Part shown: one piece after another, positions 17,777 to 25,433 of the stretch
Position numbering within the stretch: position 1 is the stretch's first letter
Layout of the letters: each line of letters begins with the position of its first letter
From: Neolewinella litorea
GTDB taxonomy: Bacteria > Bacteroidota > Bacteroidia > Chitinophagales > Saprospiraceae
Length of the DNA stretch: 64,000 nucleotides
Assembly (NCBI RefSeq): GCF_004803465.1
Contig: NZ_SRSF01000001.1
Coordinates: forward strand, 1,302,501-1,366,500
Direction: 5' to 3'
Notes under the pieces: model-generated
The model's input: the letters and a program-made list of their open reading frames with translations, nothing else
The model's database searches: none
Told to the model about the DNA's origin: nothing
Program-made: the position numbers and the translations under genes

Positions 17777-19657
17777 ATGGCAGCCAGCAAACTCGACGTA
17801 CGGACCATCAGCATTCGCACCATCATGGTGGCGATCACGCTGATGCTGCTCGGCAAGGCCTTCCACCTCCAGGTGGTGAGTGATGCCTGGCGGACCCGCG
17901 CCGAAAGCGTGGGCAATAGCCAGATCGATCAGTATCCGGCCCGCGGCCTGATGCTGGACCGCAACGGGAAACTCCTCACCATTAATGAGCCGATCTACCA
18001 GATCGAACTTACCTATCATCAGTTTGCCGCCCATGCGGCCACCTTCGACACCCTGCGGTTCTGCGAGTTGCTTGGCATTACGCGTGATTATTTCGAGGAG
18101 GCCATCCCGCAGGAGTGGGGCGGGAAGTACAGCAAATCGAAGCCCTTCACCTTCCTTTCGAACGTCTCCCCGGCCGTTTACGCCACTTTCCAGGAAAACC
18201 TCTTCCAGTTTCCGGGCTTTTCGGCCAGCTTGCGGTCTTCCCGCAATTATCCGCACACCGTAGCCGCCCACTTACTCGGCTACATGGGTGAAGTAAGCCA
18301 GCGTACGATCGACCGCGGCGAAGGCCGCTACGTTTCCGGTGATTACCACGGCATTTCCGGCCTGGAATACCAATACGAGGATTTGCTGCGCGGCGACAAG
18401 GGCCGCCGCCTGGTGTACCGCGACCGCCTGGGCCGGGAAGCCGGCGAGGTGCTCGACGGGGCACTCGATGTGAACGCCACCGTGGGTACCGACCTGGTAA
18501 CCACCATCGACCTCGACCTGCAGGAATACGGAGAGGAACTGATGGTCAACAAGATCGGCAGCATCGTAGCCCTGGAGCCCAGTACGGGAGAGGTGCTGGC
18601 CATGATCTCGGCCCCGACCTACGATCCGCGTTCCCTCCGCATAGGTCGCGATCGCGGGCGTTCTTTTACGCGGTTGCAGCGCGATACCCTGCAACCCCTG
18701 CTCAACCGGGCCATCAACGGCAAGTACCCCCCCGGCTCGCCCTTCAAGACCCTCGTGGCCCTGATCGCCATGGAAACCGGCACCCTGGAAGCGGACCGCG
18801 GGATCTCCTGTTACGGCGGGTTTGCCAGCGGCGGCCGCGTACTTCTGGGATGCCACAGCCACCCCTCCTGCCGCACCGTCGAGGATGCCATCGCGCAGAG
18901 TTGCAATGCCTACTTCGTGACCGCCTGGCTGGAGAACATCAACCGCTACGGTAGCCTCACCCCGGAGCGCGGGCTGGACGAGTTCAACGAATACCTGTAT
19001 CAGTTTGGGCTCGGGCAGAAGCTGGGCATTGACTTTCCCGGCGAAATCGCCGGCAACGTCCCAACGTCGGAATATTACACCAAGCGCTTCGCCCGCGATC
19101 AGTTCTGGCGCGCCATCTGGATCCGCTCACTGGCCATCGGACAAGGGGAATACGAGCTCACCGCCCTGCAAACCGCCAACATGGCCGCAGCCATCGCCAA
19201 CCGGGGACACTGGTACACGCCCCACCTGGTCAAGGAAGTGCAGGAGGGCGATCAGGGCCTTACCCGCGAACTGACCCCGGAACGTCACGACATCGACATC
19301 GACCGCGACCACTTCGAAACCGTCGTGCGCGGGATGCGCAAAACCGTAACCGAGGGTACCGCCCGCATCGCCAACGTTCCCGGAATTGAGATTTGCGGCA
19401 AGACGGGCACGATCCAGAACTCCCACGGCGACCACTCCAGCTTCGTGGCCTTCGCCCCCGCCAACAATCCGAAGATCGCGATCATGGTCTACGTTGAGAA
19501 CGGCGGCTTCGGCGGAACCGTCGCGGCACCCATCGCCAGCCTGATGATCGAAAAGTACCTCACCGGGGAAATCTCCGAAAACCGCAAGTGGCTGGAGCAG
19601 CGGATGCTGGACAAGGATATGACCCAGCGCGGCGAAAGCACCATCCGCGTCAAGTAG
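17777..19657 (+). CDS. mrdA: Penicillin-binding protein 2 (elongation transpeptidase)
   Basis: A 626-residue class B PBP. One membrane helix lies at residues 8-28, then the dimerisation/pedestal domain with GLMLDRNGKLL, then the transpeptidase domain with all three catalytic motifs: S321-x-x-K324 in PGSPFK, S375-C-N377 and K542-T-G544. It cross-links new peptidoglycan in the lateral wall. Last gene of the mre operon. The usual SEDS partner rodA is not next to it and must be elsewhere. Confidence 0.95.
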   Translation: MAASKLDVRTISIRTIMVAITLMLLGKAFHLQVVSDAWRTRAESVGNSQIDQYPARGLMLDRNGKLLTINEPIYQIELTYHQFAAHAATFDTLRFCELLGITRDYFEEAIPQEWGGKYSKSKPFTFLSNVSPAVYATFQENLFQFPGFSASLRSSRNYPHTVAAHLLGYMGEVSQRTIDRGEGRYVSGDYHGISGLEYQYEDLLRGDKGRRLVYRDRLGREAGEVLDGALDVNATVGTDLVTTIDLDLQEYGEELMVNKIGSIVALEPSTGEVLAMISAPTYDPRSLRIGRDRGRSFTRLQRDTLQPLLNRAINGKYPPGSPFKTLVALIAMETGTLEADRGISCYGGFASGGRVLLGCHSHPSCRTVEDAIAQSCNAYFVTAWLENINRYGSLTPERGLDEFNEYLYQFGLGQKLGIDFPGEIAGNVPTSEYYTKRFARDQFWRAIWIRSLAIGQGEYELTALQTANMAAAIANRGHWYTPHLVKEVQEGDQGLTRELTPERHDIDIDRDHFETVVRGMRKTVTEGTARIANVPGIEICGKTGTIQNSHGDHSSFVAFAPANNPKIAIMVYVENGGFGGTVAAPIASLMIEKYLTGEISENRKWLEQRMLDKDMTQRGESTIRVK

Positions 19658-19718
19658 CCTCCGATATTTTTTTGCCGGGACCGAACGTCTGTACCATGAG
19701 GTACGTTATATTAGTGTA

Positions 19719-19740
19719 AACCCGGTGACCACTGGGTTTT
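19719..19740 (+). terminator. Candidate terminator of the mre operon
   Basis: AACCCGGT pairs with ACTGGGTT (one G-U) around a short loop, followed by TTTTATACATTTTATTT. A smaller GTAC/GTAC hairpin sits just before it at 19691-19704. It is 62 bases after the mrdA stop. Confidence 0.5.
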
Positions 19741-19800
19741 ATACATTTTATTTAATTTCATTCGTAGGAGAGTTTTCTCCACGCACAAAAATTTAACCGC

Positions 19801-20259
19801 ATGGACACTATCAGCAACAAACAGACCAAAGGACTTAACCGACTCATTACCACCCTCTACGACGGAGAGAATGGTTACAAGGAGGCTGCCGAGGAAGTAG
19901 ACAGCGTATCGCTGGCTACCAAATTCCGTGAGTTGAGCCAACAGCGTTACAACTTCGGACACGAAATCAAGCCCTTTATTACCAAACTCGGTGGTAAAGT
20001 CGACAAGGGAGGCAGCACCGGAGCCGCTCTGCACCGCGCCTGGATCGACATCAAGTCGGCCCTCGCTACCCAAGATGAGGCCGCCGTCCTGCAGGAGTGC
20101 ATCCGCGGCGACGAAAGCGCCATCGAAACTTACCGCGACGTGCTTACCGACACCAGCTATTCCAGCGATGTCCGTCAGGTAATCACCCGCCAGCTGGAAA
20201 CCTTCGAGCGCACCGTAGCCGAACTGAAGCAGCTCAAGCAGACTTACAAGAACGTCTAA
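19801..20259 (+). CDS. DUF2383 (PA2169-type) four-helix-bundle protein
   Basis: A 152-residue, almost wholly helical ferritin-like protein. The N-terminal LNRLITTLYDGENGYKEAAE and later RELSQQRYNFGHEIKPFI are typical of the DUF2383/PA2169 family, often stress-induced in bacteria, with no agreed biochemical function. It has its own flanking signals: a GGAGA/TCTCC hairpin in the leader (19767-19780) and a strong terminator just downstream, so it is a single-gene transcript. Confidence 0.85.
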   Translation: MDTISNKQTKGLNRLITTLYDGENGYKEAAEEVDSVSLATKFRELSQQRYNFGHEIKPFITKLGGKVDKGGSTGAALHRAWIDIKSALATQDEAAVLQECIRGDESAIETYRDVLTDTSYSSDVRQVITRQLETFERTVAELKQLKQTYKNV

Positions 20260-20288
20260 GCAACCGAAAGACTTCACAACGTAATCAA

Positions 20289-20317
20289 CCCTCTTGCCTC
20301 CGGCAAGGGGGTTTTTT
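20289..20317 (+). terminator. Rho-independent terminator of the DUF2383 gene
   Basis: A 10-bp stem (20289-20298 with 20302-20311, one G-U), 3-base loop, then six T. It is 29 bases after the stop codon. Confidence 0.9.
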
Positions 20318-20345
20318 GTATTCGCGCCGGCCGGGTCGGTAGTGT

Positions 20346-20353
20346 TATCTTCC
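20346..20353 (+). promoter_or_regulatory. Weak candidate -7 box of purU
   Basis: TATCTTCC, two mismatches to TAnnTTTG, 22 bases before the GTG start and 29 bases after the preceding terminator, which limits where the promoter can be. Confidence 0.25.
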
Positions 20354-20375
20354 CGCCCCTTAATCGTTTTCGCCG

Positions 20376-21233
20376 GTGTCCAACAGTGCCATTCTTCTCA
20401 TACATTGTCCCGATCAACCCGGTTTGGTGGCCCAGGTAACGGAGTTCGTCCACCGCAACCGGGGCAATATCATCAACCTCGACCAGCACGTCGACCGGCA
20501 CGTTGGGCAATTCTTCATGCGCATTGAGTGGGACCTTGAGAACTTTCTCATCCCCGCCGACAAGATCAACGACTACTTCGAAACCCTGATCGGCAAGGCG
20601 TACAATATGGAGTGGCAACTGCACTTCAGCGAAAAGCGGCCCCGGATGGCCATATTCGTCAGCAAAGCCAGCCATTGCCTCTATGACCTTTTGCAGCGTC
20701 ACGGTACGGGCGAATTTGACTGCGAGATCACCGCCATCGTCAGCAATCACCGGCAGCTGGAGTACATCGCCGATCGCTTCGCCATCCCTTTTTATCACAT
20801 TGCCATCGACAAGCACAATAAGGCGGAACAGGAAGAGAAGACCACGGCCTTGTTGCGCAGCCTGGACACCGACTTCATCGTGCTGGCCCGCTACATGCAG
20901 GTGCTTTCCGATGCGTTCTGCCGCACGTGGTCCTACCGCGTGATCAACATTCACCATTCCTTTCTCCCGGCCTTCAAGGGTGCCCGGCCCTACGAGCGCG
21001 CCTTTGAGCGGGGCGTAAAGTTGATCGGGGCTACGAGCCATTACGTGACGGCCGATCTTGACGAGGGGCCCATTATTGCCCAGTCCGTCGAGCCGGTCAG
21101 TCACCACCACACCGTGGACGACCTGAAGCGGATCGGCAAAGACGTTGAGAAGCGCGTACTGAGCCAGGCCGTTTATCTGCAACTGCGTCACCTGGTCCTG
21201 CCCTTTGGTAACCGCACCATTATTTTCAACTGA
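20376..21233 (+). CDS. purU: Formyltetrahydrofolate deformylase
   Basis: A 285-residue protein with an N-terminal ACT domain (ILLIHCPDQPGLVAQVTEFV) and a formyltransferase-fold hydrolase domain. The catalytic Asn-His-Asp set is visible in VINIHHSFLPAFKGARPY and TADLDEGPII. It hydrolyses 10-formyl-THF to THF and formate, balancing one-carbon pools. Start is GTG 20376. The stop is one base before the next ATG, so it is co-transcribed with the ABC ATPase. Confidence 0.95.
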   Translation: MSNSAILLIHCPDQPGLVAQVTEFVHRNRGNIINLDQHVDRHVGQFFMRIEWDLENFLIPADKINDYFETLIGKAYNMEWQLHFSEKRPRMAIFVSKASHCLYDLLQRHGTGEFDCEITAIVSNHRQLEYIADRFAIPFYHIAIDKHNKAEQEEKTTALLRSLDTDFIVLARYMQVLSDAFCRTWSYRVINIHHSFLPAFKGARPYERAFERGVKLIGATSHYVTADLDEGPIIAQSVEPVSHHHTVDDLKRIGKDVEKRVLSQAVYLQLRHLVLPFGNRTIIFN

Positions 21234-21234
21234 C

Positions 21235-21885
21235 ATGCTGGAGGCAACCAATATCAGAAAGAGTTACGGAGACCTGGAAGTGCTACGGGGGGTCGACCTA
21301 AGCATAGGTGCCGCCGAGGTGGTCAGCATCGTCGGCAAGAGCGGGGCCGGCAAAAGTACCTTACTGCATATCCTGGGCACACTGGACCGCCCCGACCGCG
21401 GCCGTCTGCTCATTGGTCAGGAGGACGTGTTCGCGATGCGCGACAAGCGTCTGGCCGCCTTTCGCAACGAACGAATCGGGTTCGTCTTCCAGTTTCACCA
21501 TTTGTTGCCGGAGTTTACCGCGCTGGAGAACGTATGCATCCCCGCCTATATCGGCAACCGCGACCAGGTGGCGGCCGAGCGCCGCGGGCGGGAGTTGCTC
21601 AGCTACCTTGGGCTCGCCAATCGGACCACCCATAAGCCCGCCCAGATGAGCGGGGGCGAACAGCAGCGGGTTGCCGTGGCCCGCGCACTCATGAATGAGC
21701 CCGCCATTGTCTTTGCCGATGAACCGAGCGGCAATCTGGACTCCGTAAATTCACAGGAGTTGCACGAACTGCTGTTCCGCCTGCGGGAGGATTTCGGTCA
21801 GAGTTTCATCATCGTAACCCACAACGAAGAACTGGCCAGCATGAGCGATCGTCGCCTGGAAATGATCGACGGCATTCTGGTGTAA
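21235..21885 (+). CDS. ABC transporter ATP-binding protein, LolD/MacB type
   Basis: A 216-residue ATPase. Walker [10 protein letters not shown] (34-42), Q-loop [18 protein letters not shown], signature [15 protein letters not shown] and Walker [13 protein letters not shown] place it in the LolD/FtsE/MacB group that serves lipoprotein release or envelope mechanotransmission. Start ATG 21235 is chosen because [12 protein letters not shown] is the family N-terminus. No permease gene is adjacent: the next gene is DUF389. In many Bacteroidota lolD stands apart from lolC/E, so LolD is likely but not shown. Confidence 0.85.
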   Translation: MLEATNIRKSYGDLEVLRGVDLSIGAAEVVSIVGKSGAGKSTLLHILGTLDRPDRGRLLIGQEDVFAMRDKRLAAFRNERIGFVFQFHHLLPEFTALENVCIPAYIGNRDQVAAERRGRELLSYLGLANRTTHKPAQMSGGEQQRVAVARALMNEPAIVFADEPSGNLDSVNSQELHELLFRLREDFGQSFIIVTHNEELASMSDRRLEMIDGILV

Positions 21886-23327
21886 TGTCCGCTATGGAAG
21901 ACAAGGATCCCAAGACGAAGTCCGGAGAAACCACCCCCGGTCGGGGCGGAGTGCGCGAATGGTTCAGTGAGTTCATGAACCTGCGCGAGGGCACCGACCG
22001 GGAGGGGGCCGTAAAATCTATTACCAATGGGCGGATCATGCGGGGCAGCAATGCCTGGATGCTGGTATGCTCGATCATGATCGCCAGCCTGGGGCTGAAC
22101 CTGAACTCCGGAGCGGTTATCATCGGCGCGATGCTCATCTCACCGCTGATGAACCCCATCCTGGGCATCGGCCTTGGGGTCGGCACCAACGACCGGGTCA
22201 TGCTGCTCATCGCCCTGCGGAACTTCGGCATCGCCATCGCGATCGCGCTCATCACCAGTTCGGTTTACTTCCTGTTTACGCCGCTGGACATCTTTACCTC
22301 GGAAATGCGTTCCCGCACGGAGCCAACCGTGCTGGACGGCCTCATAGCGGTATTCGGTGGATTGGCGGGCATCATCTCGGTCACCCGGGCCGACAAGACC
22401 AACGCCATACCCGGTGTTGCCATCGCTACGGCCTTGATGCCTCCGCTCTGCGTGGCGGGCTACGGCATCACCGTAGGTCTGAAAACCGGTGGCGACTTCA
22501 CCATCTTCTGGCGTTCCTTTTACCTCTTTTTCCTCAACTCCTTCTTCATCGCGGCTACGGCCTACGTCATCATCCGCTTGCTGCGCTTTCCCTTCCGCAA
22601 GTACATGAACAAGCAGGAAAGCAAGCGCAGCCAAATGATGATCGGCGTCATCAGCGTCCTGATGATCCTGCCCGGCTACTTTATCCTGCGCGATCTGATG
22701 AACCGGCAGCGGGAAACCCGGGCGGTAGAGCTGTTCACCGAACGGTATTTTCCTTCCAGCGCGAGCTCCTCGATTTACGACCGGCGCAATCCCCGCCGCC
22801 CCAGGCTAATCTTCCCGGTCACCAACCGACAAATCCCCCCAGACAGCCTGACGATCTACAGTGAAATGCTGCAACGACCGCCCTACAACGTTGCCGGGGC
22901 GCGGGTGGTGATCGACACCAGCTTCAGCCCCTCGGAGATAGCCAGCATCAAGGGGGAGCTGGCCACCCTCGACGACATCAACAACCGGCTACACTCTCTG
23001 GAGCAGGCCGGTGTAAGGACCGAGCGGGCGCAGAGCCAGATGGCAGAAGCCCTGCGGGGTTACCGCATGGACAGCCTGGATTTCGTCAATTTTTCTCAGC
23101 AGTTGATGCTGGCTTTCCCGGCGGTTACGGGGGTCCGCCTGGGGCAGGCCCAGAGTATGCAACGCAGTGGTCCGGACGACAAGATGCCTTACACCGAGCG
23201 ACTGCCCCTCGTTAGCATAAGGGAGGGGGGCAGCCGGTTGGATGAGGCGGAGGCCGAGCGCCTGCACCAATTTATACAGGGCCAACTGAAACTCGACACC
23301 CTGGTACTGGTGCGGGAACACAACTGA
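21885..23327 (+). CDS. DUF389 multi-pass membrane protein
   Basis: A 480-residue protein. Residues about 60-260 form the DUF389 core with several helices, including GSNAWMLVCSIMIASLGLNL, the signature GAVIIGAMLISPLMNPILGI and IPGVAIATALMPPLCVAGYG. The C-terminal 200 residues are soluble and not recognised. The function of DUF389 is unknown; transport or signalling is a guess. Its ATG overlaps the LolD-type gene stop by one base, so the two are made together, which may hint at a functional link. Confidence 0.85.
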   Translation: MSAMEDKDPKTKSGETTPGRGGVREWFSEFMNLREGTDREGAVKSITNGRIMRGSNAWMLVCSIMIASLGLNLNSGAVIIGAMLISPLMNPILGIGLGVGTNDRVMLLIALRNFGIAIAIALITSSVYFLFTPLDIFTSEMRSRTEPTVLDGLIAVFGGLAGIISVTRADKTNAIPGVAIATALMPPLCVAGYGITVGLKTGGDFTIFWRSFYLFFLNSFFIAATAYVIIRLLRFPFRKYMNKQESKRSQMMIGVISVLMILPGYFILRDLMNRQRETRAVELFTERYFPSSASSSIYDRRNPRRPRLIFPVTNRQIPPDSLTIYSEMLQRPPYNVAGARVVIDTSFSPSEIASIKGELATLDDINNRLHSLEQAGVRTERAQSQMAEALRGYRMDSLDFVNFSQQLMLAFPAVTGVRLGQAQSMQRSGPDDKMPYTERLPLVSIREGGSRLDEAEAERLHQFIQGQLKLDTLVLVREHN

Positions 23328-23371
23328 CCGGCAGCGGCAAACACCCCAGGTAAATATTCGGTTGGGGTGGC

Positions 23372-24328
23372 ATGGGAGATGAAGTACGGGACCTGGGAAC
23401 CATATTCGTTGAGTCCTGGAACAGTTTCCTGGAAGCGATCCCGGGGCTCATCCTGGCGCTGATCATCGTGATTATCGGTCTGTTTGCCGCCCGCTCCATC
23501 GCCCGTTTCTTCGGCTCCAAGATACTGGGCCGAATGGAGGACCCCCTGATGGGCCGGTTTCTGGTGACCACCCTGAAGCTTCTGATCATCATCGGTGCCA
23601 TTCTGCTGGCCTTACGGGCCGCCGGCCTGGGAGGTATAGCCACCGCCCTGTTCAGCGCACTGGGCGCCAGCGCAATCATTCTCGGTTTCGCTTTTCGCGA
23701 CATCGGCGAGAATTTCATCTCCGGCATCATCCTCGCGTTCAACCGCCCCTTCAATGTGAACGATACCATCCGCGTGGTTGACCACTTCGGCAAGGTCAAG
23801 AGCTTGCAGTTCCGCTATACCCACATCAAGACCTTCGACGGCAAGGATGTATACATCCCAAATTCTGACGTTCTGACGCAGCCGGTGCAGAACTACACCG
23901 CCGACGGTTTCATCCGTTACGACTTCATTGTCGGAATTGCCTACGAGGACGACATCCAGGGGGCCAAGGATGTCATTCAGGAAGTCCTGGATACCCACTA
24001 CCGGATCATCCACGATGGGGACCACATCAGTTTTGTTGCCGAAGATACCCTGGCGGCCAGTACCGTCAACCTGAAGGTGTACTTCTGGCTCGATACCAAA
24101 GACTTTCGCGCCGGTGCCCTCCAAGTGCGGGGGGAAGTCATCCGCGACATCAAGAACGCTATCGACGCCAACCACTATAACCTCCCCGCTGACATCACCG
24201 AGATCAAGCTCTACGGCAGCGAGCGTGATATCCCGATCCGGGTGGAGTTTGACGATACCCCAAATTCCGAAGCCGAAAACCTTCCACGCCGCGCCCGCCC
24301 CAAAAAAAATGAGCCGCCCCGTACGTAA
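23372..24328 (+). CDS. MscS-family mechanosensitive ion channel
   Basis: A 318-residue channel with three N-terminal helices, then the pore block ALFSALGASAIILGFAFRDI and the beta-domain DTIRVVDHFGKVKSLQFRYT with IPNSDVLTQPVQNYT. It opens under membrane tension to release solutes after osmotic down-shock. It follows DUF389 by 44 bases. The last codons overlap the terminator hairpin of the convergent hsp20 gene. Confidence 0.93.
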   Translation: MGDEVRDLGTIFVESWNSFLEAIPGLILALIIVIIGLFAARSIARFFGSKILGRMEDPLMGRFLVTTLKLLIIIGAILLALRAAGLGGIATALFSALGASAIILGFAFRDIGENFISGIILAFNRPFNVNDTIRVVDHFGKVKSLQFRYTHIKTFDGKDVYIPNSDVLTQPVQNYTADGFIRYDFIVGIAYEDDIQGAKDVIQEVLDTHYRIIHDGDHISFVAEDTLAASTVNLKVYFWLDTKDFRAGALQVRGEVIRDIKNAIDANHYNLPADITEIKLYGSERDIPIRVEFDDTPNSEAENLPRRARPKKNEPPRT

Positions 24329-24338
24329 CGAAGGCGGC
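24302..24338 (-). terminator. Terminator of hsp20, inside the mscS 3' end
   Basis: On the minus strand a 6-bp GCCGCC/GGCGGC stem (24338-24333 with 24318-24313) is followed 3 bases later by eight T (24309-24302). The plus-strand copy of those bases encodes the last residues of the MscS protein. Confidence 0.55.
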
Positions 24339-24366
24339 CCACTTGGAGGTTGTTGGATCGGTCAGC

Positions 24367-24774
24367 CTAAGCAACCGCGATCTGGCGGGTGGTCTTAACG
24401 GCCTCTTCCCGCTTGGGAAGGGTCAGGCGCAATACTCCGTCGGTGTATTCGGCAACTATCGACTCGTCGTTGATGACGGTGTCGTTTAGCTTGAAGCGAC
24501 GCGAGAAGTCCTGCAGCGAAAATTCCTCACGCAGGTAGCTCGGAGTTGCCTCGTCGCCGGTCTTTTCCGAAGTATAGCTGATCTCCAGTATACCATCGTA
24601 CAGGTCTACGGTAAAGAGATCCTTCCGCCGGCCAGGGGCCAGCATCTCCAGGTAAAACCGGTCTTCTGACTCGCTGATATTCACGGGCGGATGACTGCGG
24701 CGCTCGGCCTGTTGATTGTCGTCGAAGAAACGATACGAAGCCGGGAACGGTCGGTTATAATTAATGAGTTTCAT
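24367..24774 (-). CDS. Hsp20/alpha-crystallin small heat-shock protein
   Basis: A 135-residue small chaperone. The alpha-crystallin domain runs from PPVNISESEDRFYLEMLAPG to about residue 125, with GVLRLTLPKREE near the C-terminus, and a short basic tail. It binds unfolding proteins as oligomers in the cytoplasm. Start ATG 24774 gives MKLINYNRPF; the longer frame adds ten unrelated residues. A pair of palindromes at 24853-24897 upstream may regulate it. Confidence 0.93.
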   Translation of the reverse strand: MKLINYNRPFPASYRFFDDNQQAERRSHPPVNISESEDRFYLEMLAPGRRKDLFTVDLYDGILEISYTSEKTGDEATPSYLREEFSLQDFSRRFKLNDTVINDESIVAEYTDGVLRLTLPKREEAVKTTRQIAVA

Positions 24775-24852
24775 GGCAGATGGTTTGGTGAATGAATAAT
24801 TCAATCACCCCCCAGGCAAATGCCGAACCAATCAACAAGCAGTTGCACTTAA

Positions 24853-24897
24853 TGACATATTGTCACCCTTAATTGTTTTAAATGCGTCAAAATGTCA
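24853..24897 (-). promoter_or_regulatory. Pair of TGACA-type inverted repeats upstream of hsp20
   Basis: TGACATATTGTCA (24853-24865) is a perfect palindrome around a 3-base centre, and CGTCAAAATGTCA (24885-24897) is a partial copy 32 bases further upstream. They lie 79 and 111 bases before the hsp20 ATG, in AT-rich sequence. They look like operator sites for a dimeric regulator. I cannot name the protein. Confidence 0.45.
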
Positions 24898-24925
24898 CAT
24901 CGCAGGAATTCACTCCGCCTGAATA

Positions 24926-24964
24926 CTCGGCGGCCCGCCCTGCAAAGCAGAGCGGGCCGCCGAG
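24926..24964 (-). terminator. Long GC-rich hairpin after the LysM gene
   Basis: Bases 24926-24943 pair with 24947-24964 (17 of 18 positions paired, 3-base loop). It starts 22 bases past the LysM stop on the minus strand. There is no T run after it, so it may act as an RNA 3'-end stabiliser or a factor-dependent terminator. Confidence 0.55.
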
Positions 24965-24985
24965 TTGGAATCACATTTTCAACCG

Positions 24986-25384
24986 TTAAACCGGAGTACG
25001 CCCTTCCGGAAAGGGAATCACTAGGGTCTGGCCAGGATAGATCATATTGGGGTTGTCCAGTACGTCAGTGTTGGCGTTAAAAATGCGCTTGTAGTCCATG
25101 GGATCGCCGTAGTAGGTTTTGGCCATTTTCGACAGGCTGTCTCCTTTTTCTACGGTGTGTTTGGTGTAATACTCAGTATTGGTCACCTTGATATCGGCCT
25201 GAATATCGTGCGGATTCTCGCCGCCGACGCGTTTGATCTCGTCCCAGATCAGGTCCTTTTGCCGCTGCGTCTCTACCGTAGCGCCCAAATGGAGTTTGCC
25301 GGCAACTTCCTTCACGGTGGCGTTGCGGGCGTTCATTTCCTCGCTCATATTCAGCACACTGCGGTACTTCTGTTGTAGGTTCAT
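24986..25384 (-). CDS. LysM-domain protein (Kbp/YgaU-like)
   Basis: A 132-residue protein without a signal peptide. The C-terminal LysM domain reads YTKHTVEKGDSLSKMAKTYY...NPMIYPGQTLVIP-like, preceded by a BON-like region (about residues 20-80). That order is found in the E. coli potassium-binding protein Kbp/YgaU, which is cytoplasmic. Start ATG 25384 is taken since MNLQQKYRSVLNM begins the helical N-terminus. Alone between two hairpins and the downstream lipoprotein gene, 49 bases away. Confidence 0.75.
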   Translation of the reverse strand: MNLQQKYRSVLNMSEEMNARNATVKEVAGKLHLGATVETQRQKDLIWDEIKRVGGENPHDIQADIKVTNTEYYTKHTVEKGDSLSKMAKTYYGDPMDYKRIFNANTDVLDNPNMIYPGQTLVIPFPEGRTPV

Positions 25385-25433
25385 TGGCGTTCTGTTGATG
25401 TGGTACGGCAACGGCCCGCAGGATTTAGTTGTT

